From positions 71,676-135,675 of the forward strand of contig CAXBCP010000011.1 in the NCBI GenBank assembly GCA_963974055.1: a stretch of DNA of 64,000 nucleotides, in the 5' to 3' direction. The translations under genes and the position numbers were made by a program. The notes beneath the pieces were generated by a model. That model was not told the DNA's origin and did no database searches. It saw only the letters and a list, made by a program, of their open reading frames with translations. Positions 35,291 through 43,918 of this stretch are shown one piece after another. Positions within the stretch are counted from its first letter, which is position 1. Every line of letters starts with the position of its first letter. The stretch comes from CAXBCP01 sp963974055 (GTDB lineage Bacteria; Pseudomonadota; Alphaproteobacteria; MPNO01; UBA830).

Positions 35291-36059
35291 GGTTTTGGTT
35301 GTCCTGTGCAGCATCGTTCCGGCGTCCTGTGCCGTGCAGGAAACGCCACGGGACCATATCGACGTCCTGAAAGAACTGTATGCATCGACCGTTCAGATTC
35401 TCGTCAGTCAGCCGGACGGCGTTCGCCGTACCGGATCGGGCGTCGTGCTGAAAGTCGACCGGGAGACCGGCGAGGCCTTTGTCGTGACGGCGGGCCATGT
35501 GCTGACCGCGCGCAAGGATATCGAGGTGAGCGTCATCGGCAAGTTCCGCAAGAAAACCTATGCGGCGAAGGTTCTGATGCATAGCGATGCCGAGGACGTC
35601 GCGCTGCTGAGCGTCAGGGGAATGAGCGTCGCACCGGTATCCGCCGGCGGCAACAGCGAACTGGGACAGGATATCTGGGTGATTTCGTATCCATGGGGGC
35701 GGCGGCGCACCCTTGTCACCGGCGTTGTCAGCCAGGTCGACTGGCCGACGGAGACGAATGCGCAGGGTCAGGTGCCGCTTGAAGGTCCGGTGCGGCTGAT
35801 CGATGCGACAGTCGGCTATGGGACCAGCGGCGGCGGCATATTCGAAACCGAGGAAGGCCGTCTTGTGGGGCTTGTGCGTGGCTACCGGTCGGTCAGGATT
35901 CCGCTGCCGGGTCCCGACGGCAAATCGGTCAGCCTGCCGGTTGCCGGGGAAACGACGGTAATTTCAATTTCCAGAATAGCCCACGTTCTCGCCGCCGCGG
36001 GCTTCGGTCATGTCATGCCGCCACGCATGCCGGGCCACGGCGGGACACCGGGCCGATAA
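35271..36059 (+). CDS. Exported trypsin-like serine protease (S1 fold)
   Basis: This 262-residue protein has an N-terminal hydrophobic export signal (VRLLKVLVVLCSIVPASC). The Cys context does not match a strict lipobox. A complete chymotrypsin-type triad is visible: H76 (TAGHVL), D109 (AEDVALL) and S186 (GTSGGGIF). No PDZ domain follows, so it is not DegP. It probably cleaves proteins in the periplasm. Its ATG lies 20 bases inside the 3' end of the sigma-54 activator gene, so the two are translationally coupled. A perfect 14-bp hairpin lies just after its stop. Confidence 0.85.
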   Translation: MTVRLLKVLVVLCSIVPASCAVQETPRDHIDVLKELYASTVQILVSQPDGVRRTGSGVVLKVDRETGEAFVVTAGHVLTARKDIEVSVIGKFRKKTYAAKVLMHSDAEDVALLSVRGMSVAPVSAGGNSELGQDIWVISYPWGRRRTLVTGVVSQVDWPTETNAQGQVPLEGPVRLIDATVGYGTSGGGIFETEEGRLVGLVRGYRSVRIPLPGPDGKSVSLPVAGETTVISISRIAHVLAAAGFGHVMPPRMPGHGGTPGR

Positions 36060-36062
36060 ACA

Positions 36063-36093
36063 ACGGGCGCGCAGCAGCGTGCTGCGCGCCCGT
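36063..36093 (-). terminator. Strong hairpin between convergent genes
   Basis: Perfect 14-bp stem (36063-36076 with 36080-36093) around a 3-nt loop. On the minus strand it is followed by a T-rich TTGTTTA, so it fits termination of the DUF1344 gene best. It may also slow transcription from the plus-strand protease gene. Confidence 0.7.
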
Positions 36094-36113
36094 CGCCCGG
36101 TGGAAGGGGTCCG

Positions 36114-36374
36114 TCAGTTCTGCGGGCTCTCCACGCCGGTGGCGATGTTTTCCGAATCCTGTTTTTCGAACGTCACCTTTACTTCCTGGCCGGCGGCAAG
36201 GGCGTTGACGTTCACGTCGTCCGACAGGGTAAACGTCATGCCGTTATCCAGCGTGATCGTCTGCTCTTCCAGATTGACCTGGGTTATACGACCCGCGGTT
36301 TCGTCGGCGGCGGCGAAGCTGATGCTGGCCAGCAGGGCGGCGGCGGTCATTGTCGTGATCAGAAATGGTTTCAT
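36114..36374 (-). CDS. Small exported DUF1344-type protein
   Basis: This 86-residue protein starts at the ATG at 36374 with AAGGAA upstream; the longer open frame has no signal. The signal peptide MKPFLITTMTAAALLASISFAAA precedes a short beta-rich domain with GRITQVNLEEQTITLDNGMTF and LAAGQEVKVTFEK. This OB-like pattern (turn at DNG, then a LxxGxxVxV strand) is typical of DUF1344. The biochemical role of the family is unknown. It is a paralogue of the next gene at 36647, though each has its own terminator. Confidence 0.78.
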   Translation of the reverse strand: MKPFLITTMTAAALLASISFAAADETAGRITQVNLEEQTITLDNGMTFTLSDDVNVNALAAGQEVKVTFEKQDSENIATGVESPQN

Positions 36375-36586
36375 CAGTTGTTCCTTTTTGAACCGAAGCG
36401 CCCCGGCTTGGAGCGCAGCATCCAGTACGCAATAATCATGCCAACATTGTGCCGCGCGGATATCGCCGAATTCGGCGTGAATTTCCGTCCGGCCGGGAAC
36501 CTGCGGCGGTCGTCTGTGGCGTTGTGCTACATATCGGCGGGCCGGCTGTGACAGCTGACACACCGTTCGGCGCGTTTCGCAGGCAC

Positions 36587-36621
36587 AAAAAAAGCCGGCT
36601 GCAGCGATGGCTGCAGCCGGC
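36587..36621 (-). terminator. Intrinsic terminator of the second DUF1344 gene
   Basis: Perfect 12-bp stem (36594-36605 with 36610-36621), 4-nt loop, followed on the minus strand by a run of seven T (36593-36587). Confidence 0.93.
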
Positions 36622-36646
36622 CCTGCCGAAGCAGAAAGAGCGTCTG

Positions 36647-36913
36647 TTACTGGGCCGCGGCGCCGCGTTCGATCTTGGTCGCGATGAAATTGCTTTCAGG
36701 CGGTTCGACGTAGTTCACCTTCACGGTGTCGCCGGGCTTCAGGTCCTTGATCGCTTTCGCGTCGTAAACGGTGAAGAGCATCCCGTTTTCGAGCGTGATC
36801 GACCAGGTGTTCATCGAGGCGATCTTGCCTTCTTCCGAATTACCGTCGGCAAGCGCCGCACCGGAGAGGACAAGAAAGGGGATAAGCGCAGCGGTAGCGA
36901 ATAACTTCTTCAT
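36647..36913 (-). CDS. Small exported DUF1344-type protein, second copy
   Basis: This 88-residue protein has AAGGAC upstream of ATG 36913. The signal peptide MKKLFATAALIPFLVLSGAALA leads into GKIASMNTWSITLENGMLFTVYD and LKPGDTVKVNYVEPP, the same two-strand pattern as the gene at 36114. Identity is limited, so the duplication is old. The function is unknown. The gene has a strong terminator of its own, and therefore its own promoter in the 265 bp to the left of the ligase operon. Confidence 0.8.
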   Translation of the reverse strand: MKKLFATAALIPFLVLSGAALADGNSEEGKIASMNTWSITLENGMLFTVYDAKAIKDLKPGDTVKVNYVEPPESNFIATKIERGAAAQ

Positions 36914-37178
36914 GTGTTTTGTCCTTGCAGGCGTCGAACTGATTAGCGGCCGTCCGCGACGCCGTATAGAGCAGCCATCCTCTTATATGCAAACGCCGTG
37001 CCAGTTTGCCGCCTGCGCCCGGCGCTTCGATTCATTGACGTTTTTGGCGGAAATAGCGGACGGTCGTTCGGTTCGCCGTCCCCGGAATGGGGCAGGACGC
37101 CACACGGGGGCGCCACAGATGTGGCGGTTCTACGGATGTGGCGGTTCTGTTGCATCCGGGCCGGTCGTTCGCGGGGCC

Positions 37179-38669
37179 TTAGCGCAGCGCCTTTTTGTCG
37201 ATCTTGCCCACCGTCGTTTTGGGAATCCCGTCTCCGATGACGATGGATTTCGGAACCTTGTATTTCGCCAGGTTGGCGGCGCAGAAATCGATCAGGTCCT
37301 GTTCGGTGCAATGGGCGCCCGGCCGCAGCGTCACCCAGGCGCGGATGACTTCGCCGTAATAGTCGTCCGGCACGCCGACAGTGGCGGCTTCCGCGACATC
37401 CCGATGGGTATAGAGAACTTCGTCGATTTCGCGGGGAAACACGTTGTAGCCGCCGACGATGGCCATGTCCTTCTTGCGGTCGCGGATGAAAAGATAGCCG
37501 TCGGCGTCGAATTCGCCGATATCGCCGGTATAGAGCCAGCCGCCGCGCAGCGTGGCGGCGGTTTCGTCGGGCAGGTTGCGGTATCCGGCCATGATCTGCG
37601 GGCCGCGCGCGCGGATTTCTCCGGTCTGTCCCGCCGGCAGGACGGTGTCGCCGGTTTCGAGGTCGATGATCTCGATGTCGGTATCCTGCACGGCGATACC
37701 GACGGAACCGGGCTTTTTCACGCCGGCGGCGGGGTTGAAGGTCAGCACCGGTCCGGCCTCGGTCTGGCCGTAGCCTTCGAGGATGAAACACCCCGTCGCA
37801 TCTTCCCAGCGCCGCAGCGTTTCCTCCGGCAGCGGGGCGGAGCCCGAATAGCACCATTTGAGGGCGCCGAGGTCGGTCGCCGCGAAACCGTCGAAGTTGA
37901 GCAGGCCCGTGAAAATGGTCGGCCCGGCAGGCAGAACCGTGATTTGGTCGGTTTCCAGCGCGGTACAGAGTTCCGCCGGGTGATAGCGTGCGAGGATCGT
38001 CAGCCGCCCGCGGCAATAGCAGGCGAGATGCAGGCACATCGAGACCGCGAAGACATGGAACAGCGGCATGACGCAGACGATCGCTTCGGCATCGGGCGCC
38101 GTCGGCAGGATCGCCTCGCGCTGGGAGATGTTCACCGACATCTGGCCGTGGGTGATGTTGACGCCTTTCGGGTATCCGGTCGTGCCGCCGGTATATTGCA
38201 GGGTCGCCAGGTCGTCCGGGGCGGGAAGGGGCGTCGGCAGGGTCTGCGTGCCGGGGGACACGAAATCCGTTCCGGTTCCCTGCAGGCACATGCCGGTATT
38301 TTCCAGCCCGGAAACCAGGTCTGCAACCGACGCATCGTGGATCGTGGCGACGGGGGCGGAATCAGACAGGATGTATTGCGCTTCCCGCGCAGTATAGAGC
38401 GGGTTGACCGGCACCGCCTGCGCGCCGGCGGCGTGGATGGCGAACATGGCAATTGCCATATCGGCGGAATTGCCCATCATCAGGGCGACGCGCTGGTGCC
38501 GCGCGCCGAGGTCGCGCAGCCGTTCCGCCAGTTTCGCGACGCTGGCCCGGTAGTCGCGATAGCTGAGTTCGGTCGTCCCGCAGCGCAGGGCGACGGCGTC
38601 CGGGCGTTGCGTCGCCGCATCGTCCAGCATGTGGACGACGGTGTCATGGACCCGCGGCAGGTGCGCCAT
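37179..38669 (-). CDS. AMP-forming acyl/aryl-CoA ligase
   Basis: The protein has 496 residues from the ATG at 38669, 5 bp after the alcohol dehydrogenase stop. A longer open frame to 39431 only overlaps that upstream gene. Adenylation motifs are complete: LQYTGGTTGYPKGVNITHG (P-loop), GYGQTEAGPVLTF, YTGDIGEFDADGYLF with the Asp that binds ribose, IVGGYNVFPREIDEVL and a C-terminal TTVGKIDKKALR with the catalytic Lys. It activates a carboxylic acid as the CoA thioester. As last gene of an operon with a thiolase, an SDR and an alcohol dehydrogenase, it probably starts breakdown of an alicyclic or aromatic acid. Confidence 0.88.
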   Translation of the reverse strand: MAHLPRVHDTVVHMLDDAATQRPDAVALRCGTTELSYRDYRASVAKLAERLRDLGARHQRVALMMGNSADMAIAMFAIHAAGAQAVPVNPLYTAREAQYILSDSAPVATIHDASVADLVSGLENTGMCLQGTGTDFVSPGTQTLPTPLPAPDDLATLQYTGGTTGYPKGVNITHGQMSVNISQREAILPTAPDAEAIVCVMPLFHVFAVSMCLHLACYCRGRLTILARYHPAELCTALETDQITVLPAGPTIFTGLLNFDGFAATDLGALKWCYSGSAPLPEETLRRWEDATGCFILEGYGQTEAGPVLTFNPAAGVKKPGSVGIAVQDTDIEIIDLETGDTVLPAGQTGEIRARGPQIMAGYRNLPDETAATLRGGWLYTGDIGEFDADGYLFIRDRKKDMAIVGGYNVFPREIDEVLYTHRDVAEAATVGVPDDYYGEVIRAWVTLRPGAHCTEQDLIDFCAANLAKYKVPKSIVIGDGIPKTTVGKIDKKALR

Positions 38670-38674
38670 CCCGG

Positions 38675-39706
38675 TCAGGTTTCGCCGATCATGATCGCGG
38701 CGCGCCCGGTCACCAGGCCCTGCTCCACCCGGTCGTGCAGGGCGTCCGCGCCGGCCATGTCCGCGGTTTCGGTCACCAGCGGCCAGAAATCGCCGCGGCC
38801 GCACAGTTCCAGCGACTCGATCACTTCCTGGCGGGTGGCGTATCGGCTGCCCATCAGCACCAGCTCCTTTTCCAGCATGGCATGGGCGTGGACGCCGAAG
38901 GTATCGCCCGATCCGCCGAGCGTGACCATCCGCCCGCCGCGGCCGAGCGCCTGAACCGCGGTTTCCAGCGTTTCCCGCGACGATACGAAATCGACGGCGA
39001 CGTCGATGCCGCCGCCCGACAGGTCTTTCAGGGCTTCGACCGCGTCGCCGTCCCGCGGATCGATGCAGATATCGGCGCCCGCCTCGCGGCAGGCGGCGAA
39101 CTTGCCGGCGGCGATATCGACCGCGATCACCTTTGCATGCGCCCATTTGGCGAGCATCAGCATATGGATGCCGAGGCCGCCGCCGGCGCCGAACACCGCC
39201 ACCGTCTCGCCCGCCCTGATATTCGCATGGCGGATGACCTTCACCGGCGTCGCGATGGCGTCGGTGATCACGCCGATTTCCGCCGGATGGGCCTTCCAGT
39301 CCAGGGAATCCGGCAGTTTGATGAAGTTCTTCGAAGGCAGCTTCATCAGTTCCGCATAGCCGCCGTCGCAGGCGCGCCCGATATAGCCGCCGAAATTCTC
39401 GCACAGGGTTTCGCGGTCGATCCGGCACCATTTGCAGTGGCCGCAGGTGAGGTAGAAATAGGCGGTGACGGGATCGCCGACGGCGATGTCGGTCACGCCG
39501 GGGCCGACGGCCTCGATCACGCCGGTGATTTCATGGCCGATGATGCGCGGATAGTCGACCTTGGCGCGCCCGGCCTTCACATGCTGGATCGTCAGCCCGG
39601 CGCCGCAGGCGATCACCCGTGCCACGGCTTGGCCGGGGCCGGGCGCCGGATCGGGCACGGTTTCGAGCGAAAACGCGCCGGGTCCGTTGAGGACAAGGGC
39701 TTTCAT
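38675..39706 (-). CDS. Zinc-dependent alcohol dehydrogenase (MDR family)
   Basis: This 343-residue medium-chain dehydrogenase has catalytic-zinc region motifs RIIGHEITGVIEAVG, a structural-zinc lobe CGHCKWCRIDRETLC, and the NAD(P) site VAVFGAGGGLGIHMLML. The conserved AYFYLTCGHCKWC stretch resembles the branch that acts on hydroxyacyl-CoA or cyclic alcohols. The ATG overlaps the SDR stop by one base (TGATG). Together with the neighbouring thiolase and ligase it should oxidise a hydroxyl intermediate in a CoA-based pathway. Confidence 0.87.
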   Translation of the reverse strand: MKALVLNGPGAFSLETVPDPAPGPGQAVARVIACGAGLTIQHVKAGRAKVDYPRIIGHEITGVIEAVGPGVTDIAVGDPVTAYFYLTCGHCKWCRIDRETLCENFGGYIGRACDGGYAELMKLPSKNFIKLPDSLDWKAHPAEIGVITDAIATPVKVIRHANIRAGETVAVFGAGGGLGIHMLMLAKWAHAKVIAVDIAAGKFAACREAGADICIDPRDGDAVEALKDLSGGGIDVAVDFVSSRETLETAVQALGRGGRMVTLGGSGDTFGVHAHAMLEKELVLMGSRYATRQEVIESLELCGRGDFWPLVTETADMAGADALHDRVEQGLVTGRAAIMIGET

Positions 39707-40491
39707 CAGCTATAGGCCATCCCGCCATCGACCAGGATCGACTGGCCGGTCATGAACCCGCTCGCCGGCGAGGCGATGAACAGGGCCATGCCGACAAGAT
39801 CGCCGGTCTGCTCGATACGCTTGATTTTCTGCATCCCGAGCACGCCGGTCAGGCTTTGCTCGGTGCGGCCCGCGTAATCGACCTCGGAATCGGTCATGCC
39901 GGGCATGATCGCGTTGCAGGTGATGCCGCGCTCGCCCAGCTCCGAGGCCATGCAGCGGGTCATGCCGACAACCGCCGCCTTGGAGGTGACGTAATGCATC
40001 AGCTGCGGCAATCCGACCGGCACCGTCGAGGACGAGATGTTGATGATGCGCCCGTAGCCGCCGGCTTCCATGTGCGGCACCACGAGCTTGGCGCAGATCC
40101 ACGAGCCGATGACGTTGACGTCGAGAACCTTCGTCCAGTCGTCCCGGCTGATATCCTCGAACCGCGACCGCGTGATGGTCGAGAAAATCGCCGCATTGTT
40201 GACCAGGACGTCGATGCGGCCGAATTCCGCCATCGCATGGGCGATCATGTCGGCGACCGAGGCCTCGTCGGTGACGTCGGTCTGGATGCCGAGCGCCCGG
40301 CCGCCCTCGGCCTTGATTTCGCCGGCGACGCTGGACGCCGCCTGTCCGTTGATCTCCGCGATCACCGGAATGGCGCCGTGGGCGGCGAAATGCTTCGCAT
40401 AGGCGCGCCCGATCCCGGTGCCGCCGCCGGTGACGATAACGACCCGGCCCTCGACGCTGTTGGAAGTGTCTACATCTGTATCTATGGTCAT
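39706..40491 (-). CDS. SDR-family NAD(P)-dependent oxidoreductase
   Basis: The protein has 261 residues from the ATG at 40491, whose first bases overlap the thiolase stop (ATGA). It is a classical SDR with cofactor site VTGGGTGIGRAYAKHF, VNNAAIFSTI (NNAG-like), a catalytic Ser in INISSSTVPVG and the pair Y-V-T-S-K. The C-terminal FMTGQSILVDGGMAYS is typical for the family. It lies second in the thiolase-SDR-ADH-ligase operon. The substrate is unknown; a 3-hydroxyacyl-CoA would fit. Confidence 0.88.
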   Translation of the reverse strand: MTIDTDVDTSNSVEGRVVIVTGGGTGIGRAYAKHFAAHGAIPVIAEINGQAASSVAGEIKAEGGRALGIQTDVTDEASVADMIAHAMAEFGRIDVLVNNAAIFSTITRSRFEDISRDDWTKVLDVNVIGSWICAKLVVPHMEAGGYGRIINISSSTVPVGLPQLMHYVTSKAAVVGMTRCMASELGERGITCNAIMPGMTDSEVDYAGRTEQSLTGVLGMQKIKRIEQTGDLVGMALFIASPASGFMTGQSILVDGGMAYS

Positions 40492-41693
40492 GCCGCGTCC
40501 TTTACTTCGATTATCGCCGCCACCGAGCTGTCGCCCGCCGCGCAGCCGTTGAACAGCCCGTACCCGCCGCCGCGGATAACCAGTTCCTCGATCAGCTCGC
40601 AGATGGCGCGCAGGCCGGTGGGACCCTGCGGATGGCCCCAGATCAGCGAACAGCCGTAATTGTTCATCCGCGTGATATCGAACCCGGTCTCGCGGCAGAA
40701 CACGATGTCGTTCACGGCGAACGGGTTGTGGGTTTTGACGGCGGTGACGTCGTTCAGCGAAATCCCCGCATTTTCGAAGGCGCGCCCGGTCGCGAGAACC
40801 GGCGCATGGGGCATGAACGCCTTTTCCGTCCGCGCCTGGCCGAACCCGGCAAGCCGGATTTCGATGCCGGGATCGGCGGACATGTCCTTCGCCCTGTCGC
40901 GGGTGGTGACGATCATCGCGGTGTTGCCGTCGGCCGGGTGGGTCTGGCTGCCGAAGGTCACCGTGCCGTCCGCCACGACGGGTTTGAGCCGGTCGAGCCC
41001 GTCGCGCGTGGTTTCGAACACGCCTTCGTCGCCGGTCATGGTCGCGACCGTCCTGCGGAATTTCTGGTCCGGCACTTCGAAGGGCAGGCGCATGTAGCGT
41101 TTCTGGAAGGCGTGGTCGTCGGCCGTCGCATCGCAATACTGCTCGTAGCGCTGGGCGACGACGTCATGCTGTTCGTCGGTGCTGATCTGCCATTTGCGGG
41201 CGACGTTCTCGGCCGTGCCGACCATGGCGACATGGGCATAGGGATCGTGTCCGAAATTGTCGAGCACCCAGTTTTCCGAGGTGCCGGTGCCGCCCGGCGC
41301 CAGCGGGTTGGGATAATAGACGTTGGGGCCGTTCGACGTGCGGTCGGCGGTGACGACCAGGGCCGATTCAGCGGTTTTGCCGGCAATCTCCTGGCTGGCG
41401 TTCTGCAGGCACCTGGCGGATGTCGCGCAGGCCTGGGCAAGGGTCGGGCCGGTGACGCGGTCGGCGCCCATCATGGCGGTCATCCACGGCGCGCCGTAGA
41501 ACGATTTGTGCTGCGGGACGGTCATCCCGAGGAACGCCATGTCGAACCCGGCGGGATCGATTTCGCGGCGGCCGAGCTCGTCCTTCGCCACATAAGCGGC
41601 GAATTCGACGGAATTGAGATGGCTCAGCGTGCCCTGCCATTTGGCGAACGGCGTGGACCAGTAGCCGCCATAGGGGATGTAAGCGTCGGTCAT
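40488..41693 (-). CDS. Thiolase-family acyltransferase
   Basis: The protein has 401 residues from the ATG at 41693, chosen because GGAAGGG precedes it. The thiolase fold is recognised by the nucleophilic C89 in QACATSARC, a HNPFAVND segment with the catalytic His, and a late Cys in LFNGCAAGDSS. The pattern matches SCP2-like or lipid-transfer thiolases more than acetyl-CoA acetyltransferases. It heads a four-gene minus operon and is divergent from the hydantoinase genes. It would cleave a 3-oxoacyl-CoA. Confidence 0.85.
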   Translation of the reverse strand: MTDAYIPYGGYWSTPFAKWQGTLSHLNSVEFAAYVAKDELGRREIDPAGFDMAFLGMTVPQHKSFYGAPWMTAMMGADRVTGPTLAQACATSARCLQNASQEIAGKTAESALVVTADRTSNGPNVYYPNPLAPGGTGTSENWVLDNFGHDPYAHVAMVGTAENVARKWQISTDEQHDVVAQRYEQYCDATADDHAFQKRYMRLPFEVPDQKFRRTVATMTGDEGVFETTRDGLDRLKPVVADGTVTFGSQTHPADGNTAMIVTTRDRAKDMSADPGIEIRLAGFGQARTEKAFMPHAPVLATGRAFENAGISLNDVTAVKTHNPFAVNDIVFCRETGFDITRMNNYGCSLIWGHPQGPTGLRAICELIEELVIRGGGYGLFNGCAAGDSSVAAIIEVKDAA

Positions 41694-41802
41694 GTGCAGC
41701 CCTTCCGGTAAGCGTGTCGCAGCAGCTTCGCCGGACGGGGCGGGCGGGTCAATACGGGTCAAAACGCTTGGCGTGCAAACAACGCCCCCTTACAAATAGG
41801 CG

Positions 41803-43860
41803 ATGACAAACGATCAGTATCGCATCGGCATCGATGTCGGCGGCACGTTTACGGATATCGTCCGGCTGAACACCCGGACCGGCGCCCTCGACTCGGCGAA
41901 GGTCCCGACGGATTACGACGACCCGGTCGCGCCGATGCTGGCGGGGATCGCCCTGTTCGACGGCGGCATGGCGGGCATATCCACGCTCCGCCACGCAACG
42001 ACCCTGGCGACCAACGCGGTGATCGAGAACAAGCTGCCGCCCGGCGCGCTGCTGACCACCAAGGGGTTTCGCGACGTGCTCGATATCGGGCGCATCCAGC
42101 GGCCCGAAGCCGGGATATACGATTTCAATATCGACAATCCCCAGCCCCTGATCGACCGCGCGCTGCGCCTCGAAGTGATTGAGCGGATCGGCGCACACGG
42201 TGAAATCGTGGTGCCGCTGGACGAGGATGCGCTGCGCGCCACGCTCCGTTCGCTGTCTTCAGATGATATCTCATCAATCGCCGTTAGTTGTCTGTTTTCA
42301 TTCGTTAATCCGGATAATGAAAAACGTATTGCTGAGATTGTGCATGAAGAGCTGCGCGGGGTGTATGTATCGGTCTCGTCCGACGTGTCGCCGGAAATCC
42401 GGGAATTCGAACGCACCAGCACGGTGGTGCTCGACGCCCTGCTGAAGCCCGTCCTCGCGCCCTACCTGGCGACGCTCGAGGCGCGCATGACCGGCGCCGG
42501 GGTGCCGTCGGTCGGGATCATGATGGCGTCGGGCGGGCTGACCAGCTGCGCCCTGGCGGCGTCGCGTCCCGTCAATATCGTCAATTCAGGCCCCGCTGCG
42601 GGCGTCCTCGCCTCCGCCAACATGGGCCGCGCGCTGGGCCTGGACTCGCTGATCACCATCGACATGGGCGGCACCAGCCTCGATATCGGCGTCGTCGAGA
42701 ACGGCCGGCCGGTGCAGAAATTCGAAGGCGAAATCGCGGGCTACCCGCTGCGGGTGCCGATGATCGACGTCGCGGCGGTCGCCGCCGGCGGCGGCTCGCT
42801 GGCGCTGGTCGACGGGATCGGGTTTATCCAGGTCGACCGGGAATCGGCGGGATCCGTGCCCGGGCCGGCCTGTTACGGCCGCGGCGGCACGCGTCCGACC
42901 ATCACCGATGCCGACCTGGTGCTGAACCGGCTGGGCGACGACCTCGCCGGGCGCGGCGGGTTCGCGCTCGACCGGGGGCCGGCGGAAACTGCGTTCCGGA
43001 CCGAAATATCGGCGCATCTGGCCATCGACGTGCCGACGGCGGCCGCCGGGGTGCTTGAAATCATCCAGGCGCGCATGGTCAAGGCGATCGCCAGCCATAC
43101 CCTGGAGCAGGGGCTGGATATCCGCGAATTGCCGCTTCTGGTCTATGGCGGCGCGGGGCCGACCCACGGCGTCGAGCTGGCCGAAGCCATGGGCATGGAC
43201 CGGGCCGTCATTCCCTACCTGGCGGGCAATTTTTCGGCGGTCGGGCTGATGCTGTGTCCGTTGCGCTGGGACAGCGCGGCCATGGTCATGCGGGCCGCGG
43301 GCGATATCGGCGAGGACGAACTGACGGCATTGCTGCGCGGTCTGGACGCAGAGGCGCGCGAAACCATGGCATCGACCGGGGCGGAGACCGCGGGCCTGAC
43401 GACGCGATGGCACTCCCATATGCGCTATGCCGGCCAGTCCTACGACCTCGCCGTGGATCTCGATGAGACTTTGGATGAAGATTCGGAAAACAATAAAATC
43501 AACAGGTTGGTTGAATCGTTTCATGCACAGCATGAAAGAAGATACGCCTACCGGTCCGAGGAAGAGACGGTCGAAATCGTCCAGGTCCGCATTTCGGTCC
43601 GCGGTGCGGAGCTCGACTTCCCGGTGCCCGATGCGCCCGATAATGGCGGCGCGGACCCGCGCGCCGGCACCCGGCCGGTCTATTTCACCGGCATCCGCGA
43701 AACCCGCGATGCGGCATTCTGGCGCCGCCCGGGGCTGGCGGTGGGCACGGAAATCGCCGGTCCGGCGGTGATCGAAGGCGAAGGCTCGTCGGCCCTGATT
43801 CCGCCGGGATGGGTGGCGACGGTCGACCGCTACCTGAATCTCGACGTAAGGCGGGTCTGA
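41803..43860 (+). CDS. Hydantoinase/oxoprolinase subunit A family protein
   Basis: This 685-residue protein of the HyuA family starts with YRIGIDVGGTFTDIVRLN, an ASKHA-type phosphate motif. It continues through ATTLATNAVIENKLPPGALLTT and VNSGPAAGVLASANMGRALG to IDMGGTSLDIGVVENG. These are ATP-binding segments shared with 5-oxoprolinase, N-methylhydantoinase and acetone carboxylase. It pairs with the HyuB gene 58 bp downstream. The complex hydrolyses cyclic amides such as hydantoins or 5-oxoproline with ATP. Two internal stretches (about 42255-42355 and 43460-43560) are strikingly AT-rich compared with the rest. Confidence 0.9.
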   Translation: MTNDQYRIGIDVGGTFTDIVRLNTRTGALDSAKVPTDYDDPVAPMLAGIALFDGGMAGISTLRHATTLATNAVIENKLPPGALLTTKGFRDVLDIGRIQRPEAGIYDFNIDNPQPLIDRALRLEVIERIGAHGEIVVPLDEDALRATLRSLSSDDISSIAVSCLFSFVNPDNEKRIAEIVHEELRGVYVSVSSDVSPEIREFERTSTVVLDALLKPVLAPYLATLEARMTGAGVPSVGIMMASGGLTSCALAASRPVNIVNSGPAAGVLASANMGRALGLDSLITIDMGGTSLDIGVVENGRPVQKFEGEIAGYPLRVPMIDVAAVAAGGGSLALVDGIGFIQVDRESAGSVPGPACYGRGGTRPTITDADLVLNRLGDDLAGRGGFALDRGPAETAFRTEISAHLAIDVPTAAAGVLEIIQARMVKAIASHTLEQGLDIRELPLLVYGGAGPTHGVELAEAMGMDRAVIPYLAGNFSAVGLMLCPLRWDSAAMVMRAAGDIGEDELTALLRGLDAEARETMASTGAETAGLTTRWHSHMRYAGQSYDLAVDLDETLDEDSENNKINRLVESFHAQHERRYAYRSEEETVEIVQVRISVRGAELDFPVPDAPDNGGADPRAGTRPVYFTGIRETRDAAFWRRPGLAVGTEIAGPAVIEGEGSSALIPPGWVATVDRYLNLDVRRV

Positions 43861-43918
43861 ACGAAGGCTTCTGCGATACGATACTTCATGCTTAAATAAC
43901 CGCCGGATAAGGCAGGAT

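Noticed and set aside
38670..39431. N-terminal extension of the AMP-ligase frame to 750 codons
   Set aside because: The extension lies within the alcohol dehydrogenase gene; the ATG at 38669 fits the 5-bp operon spacing and the normal start of the ligase family.
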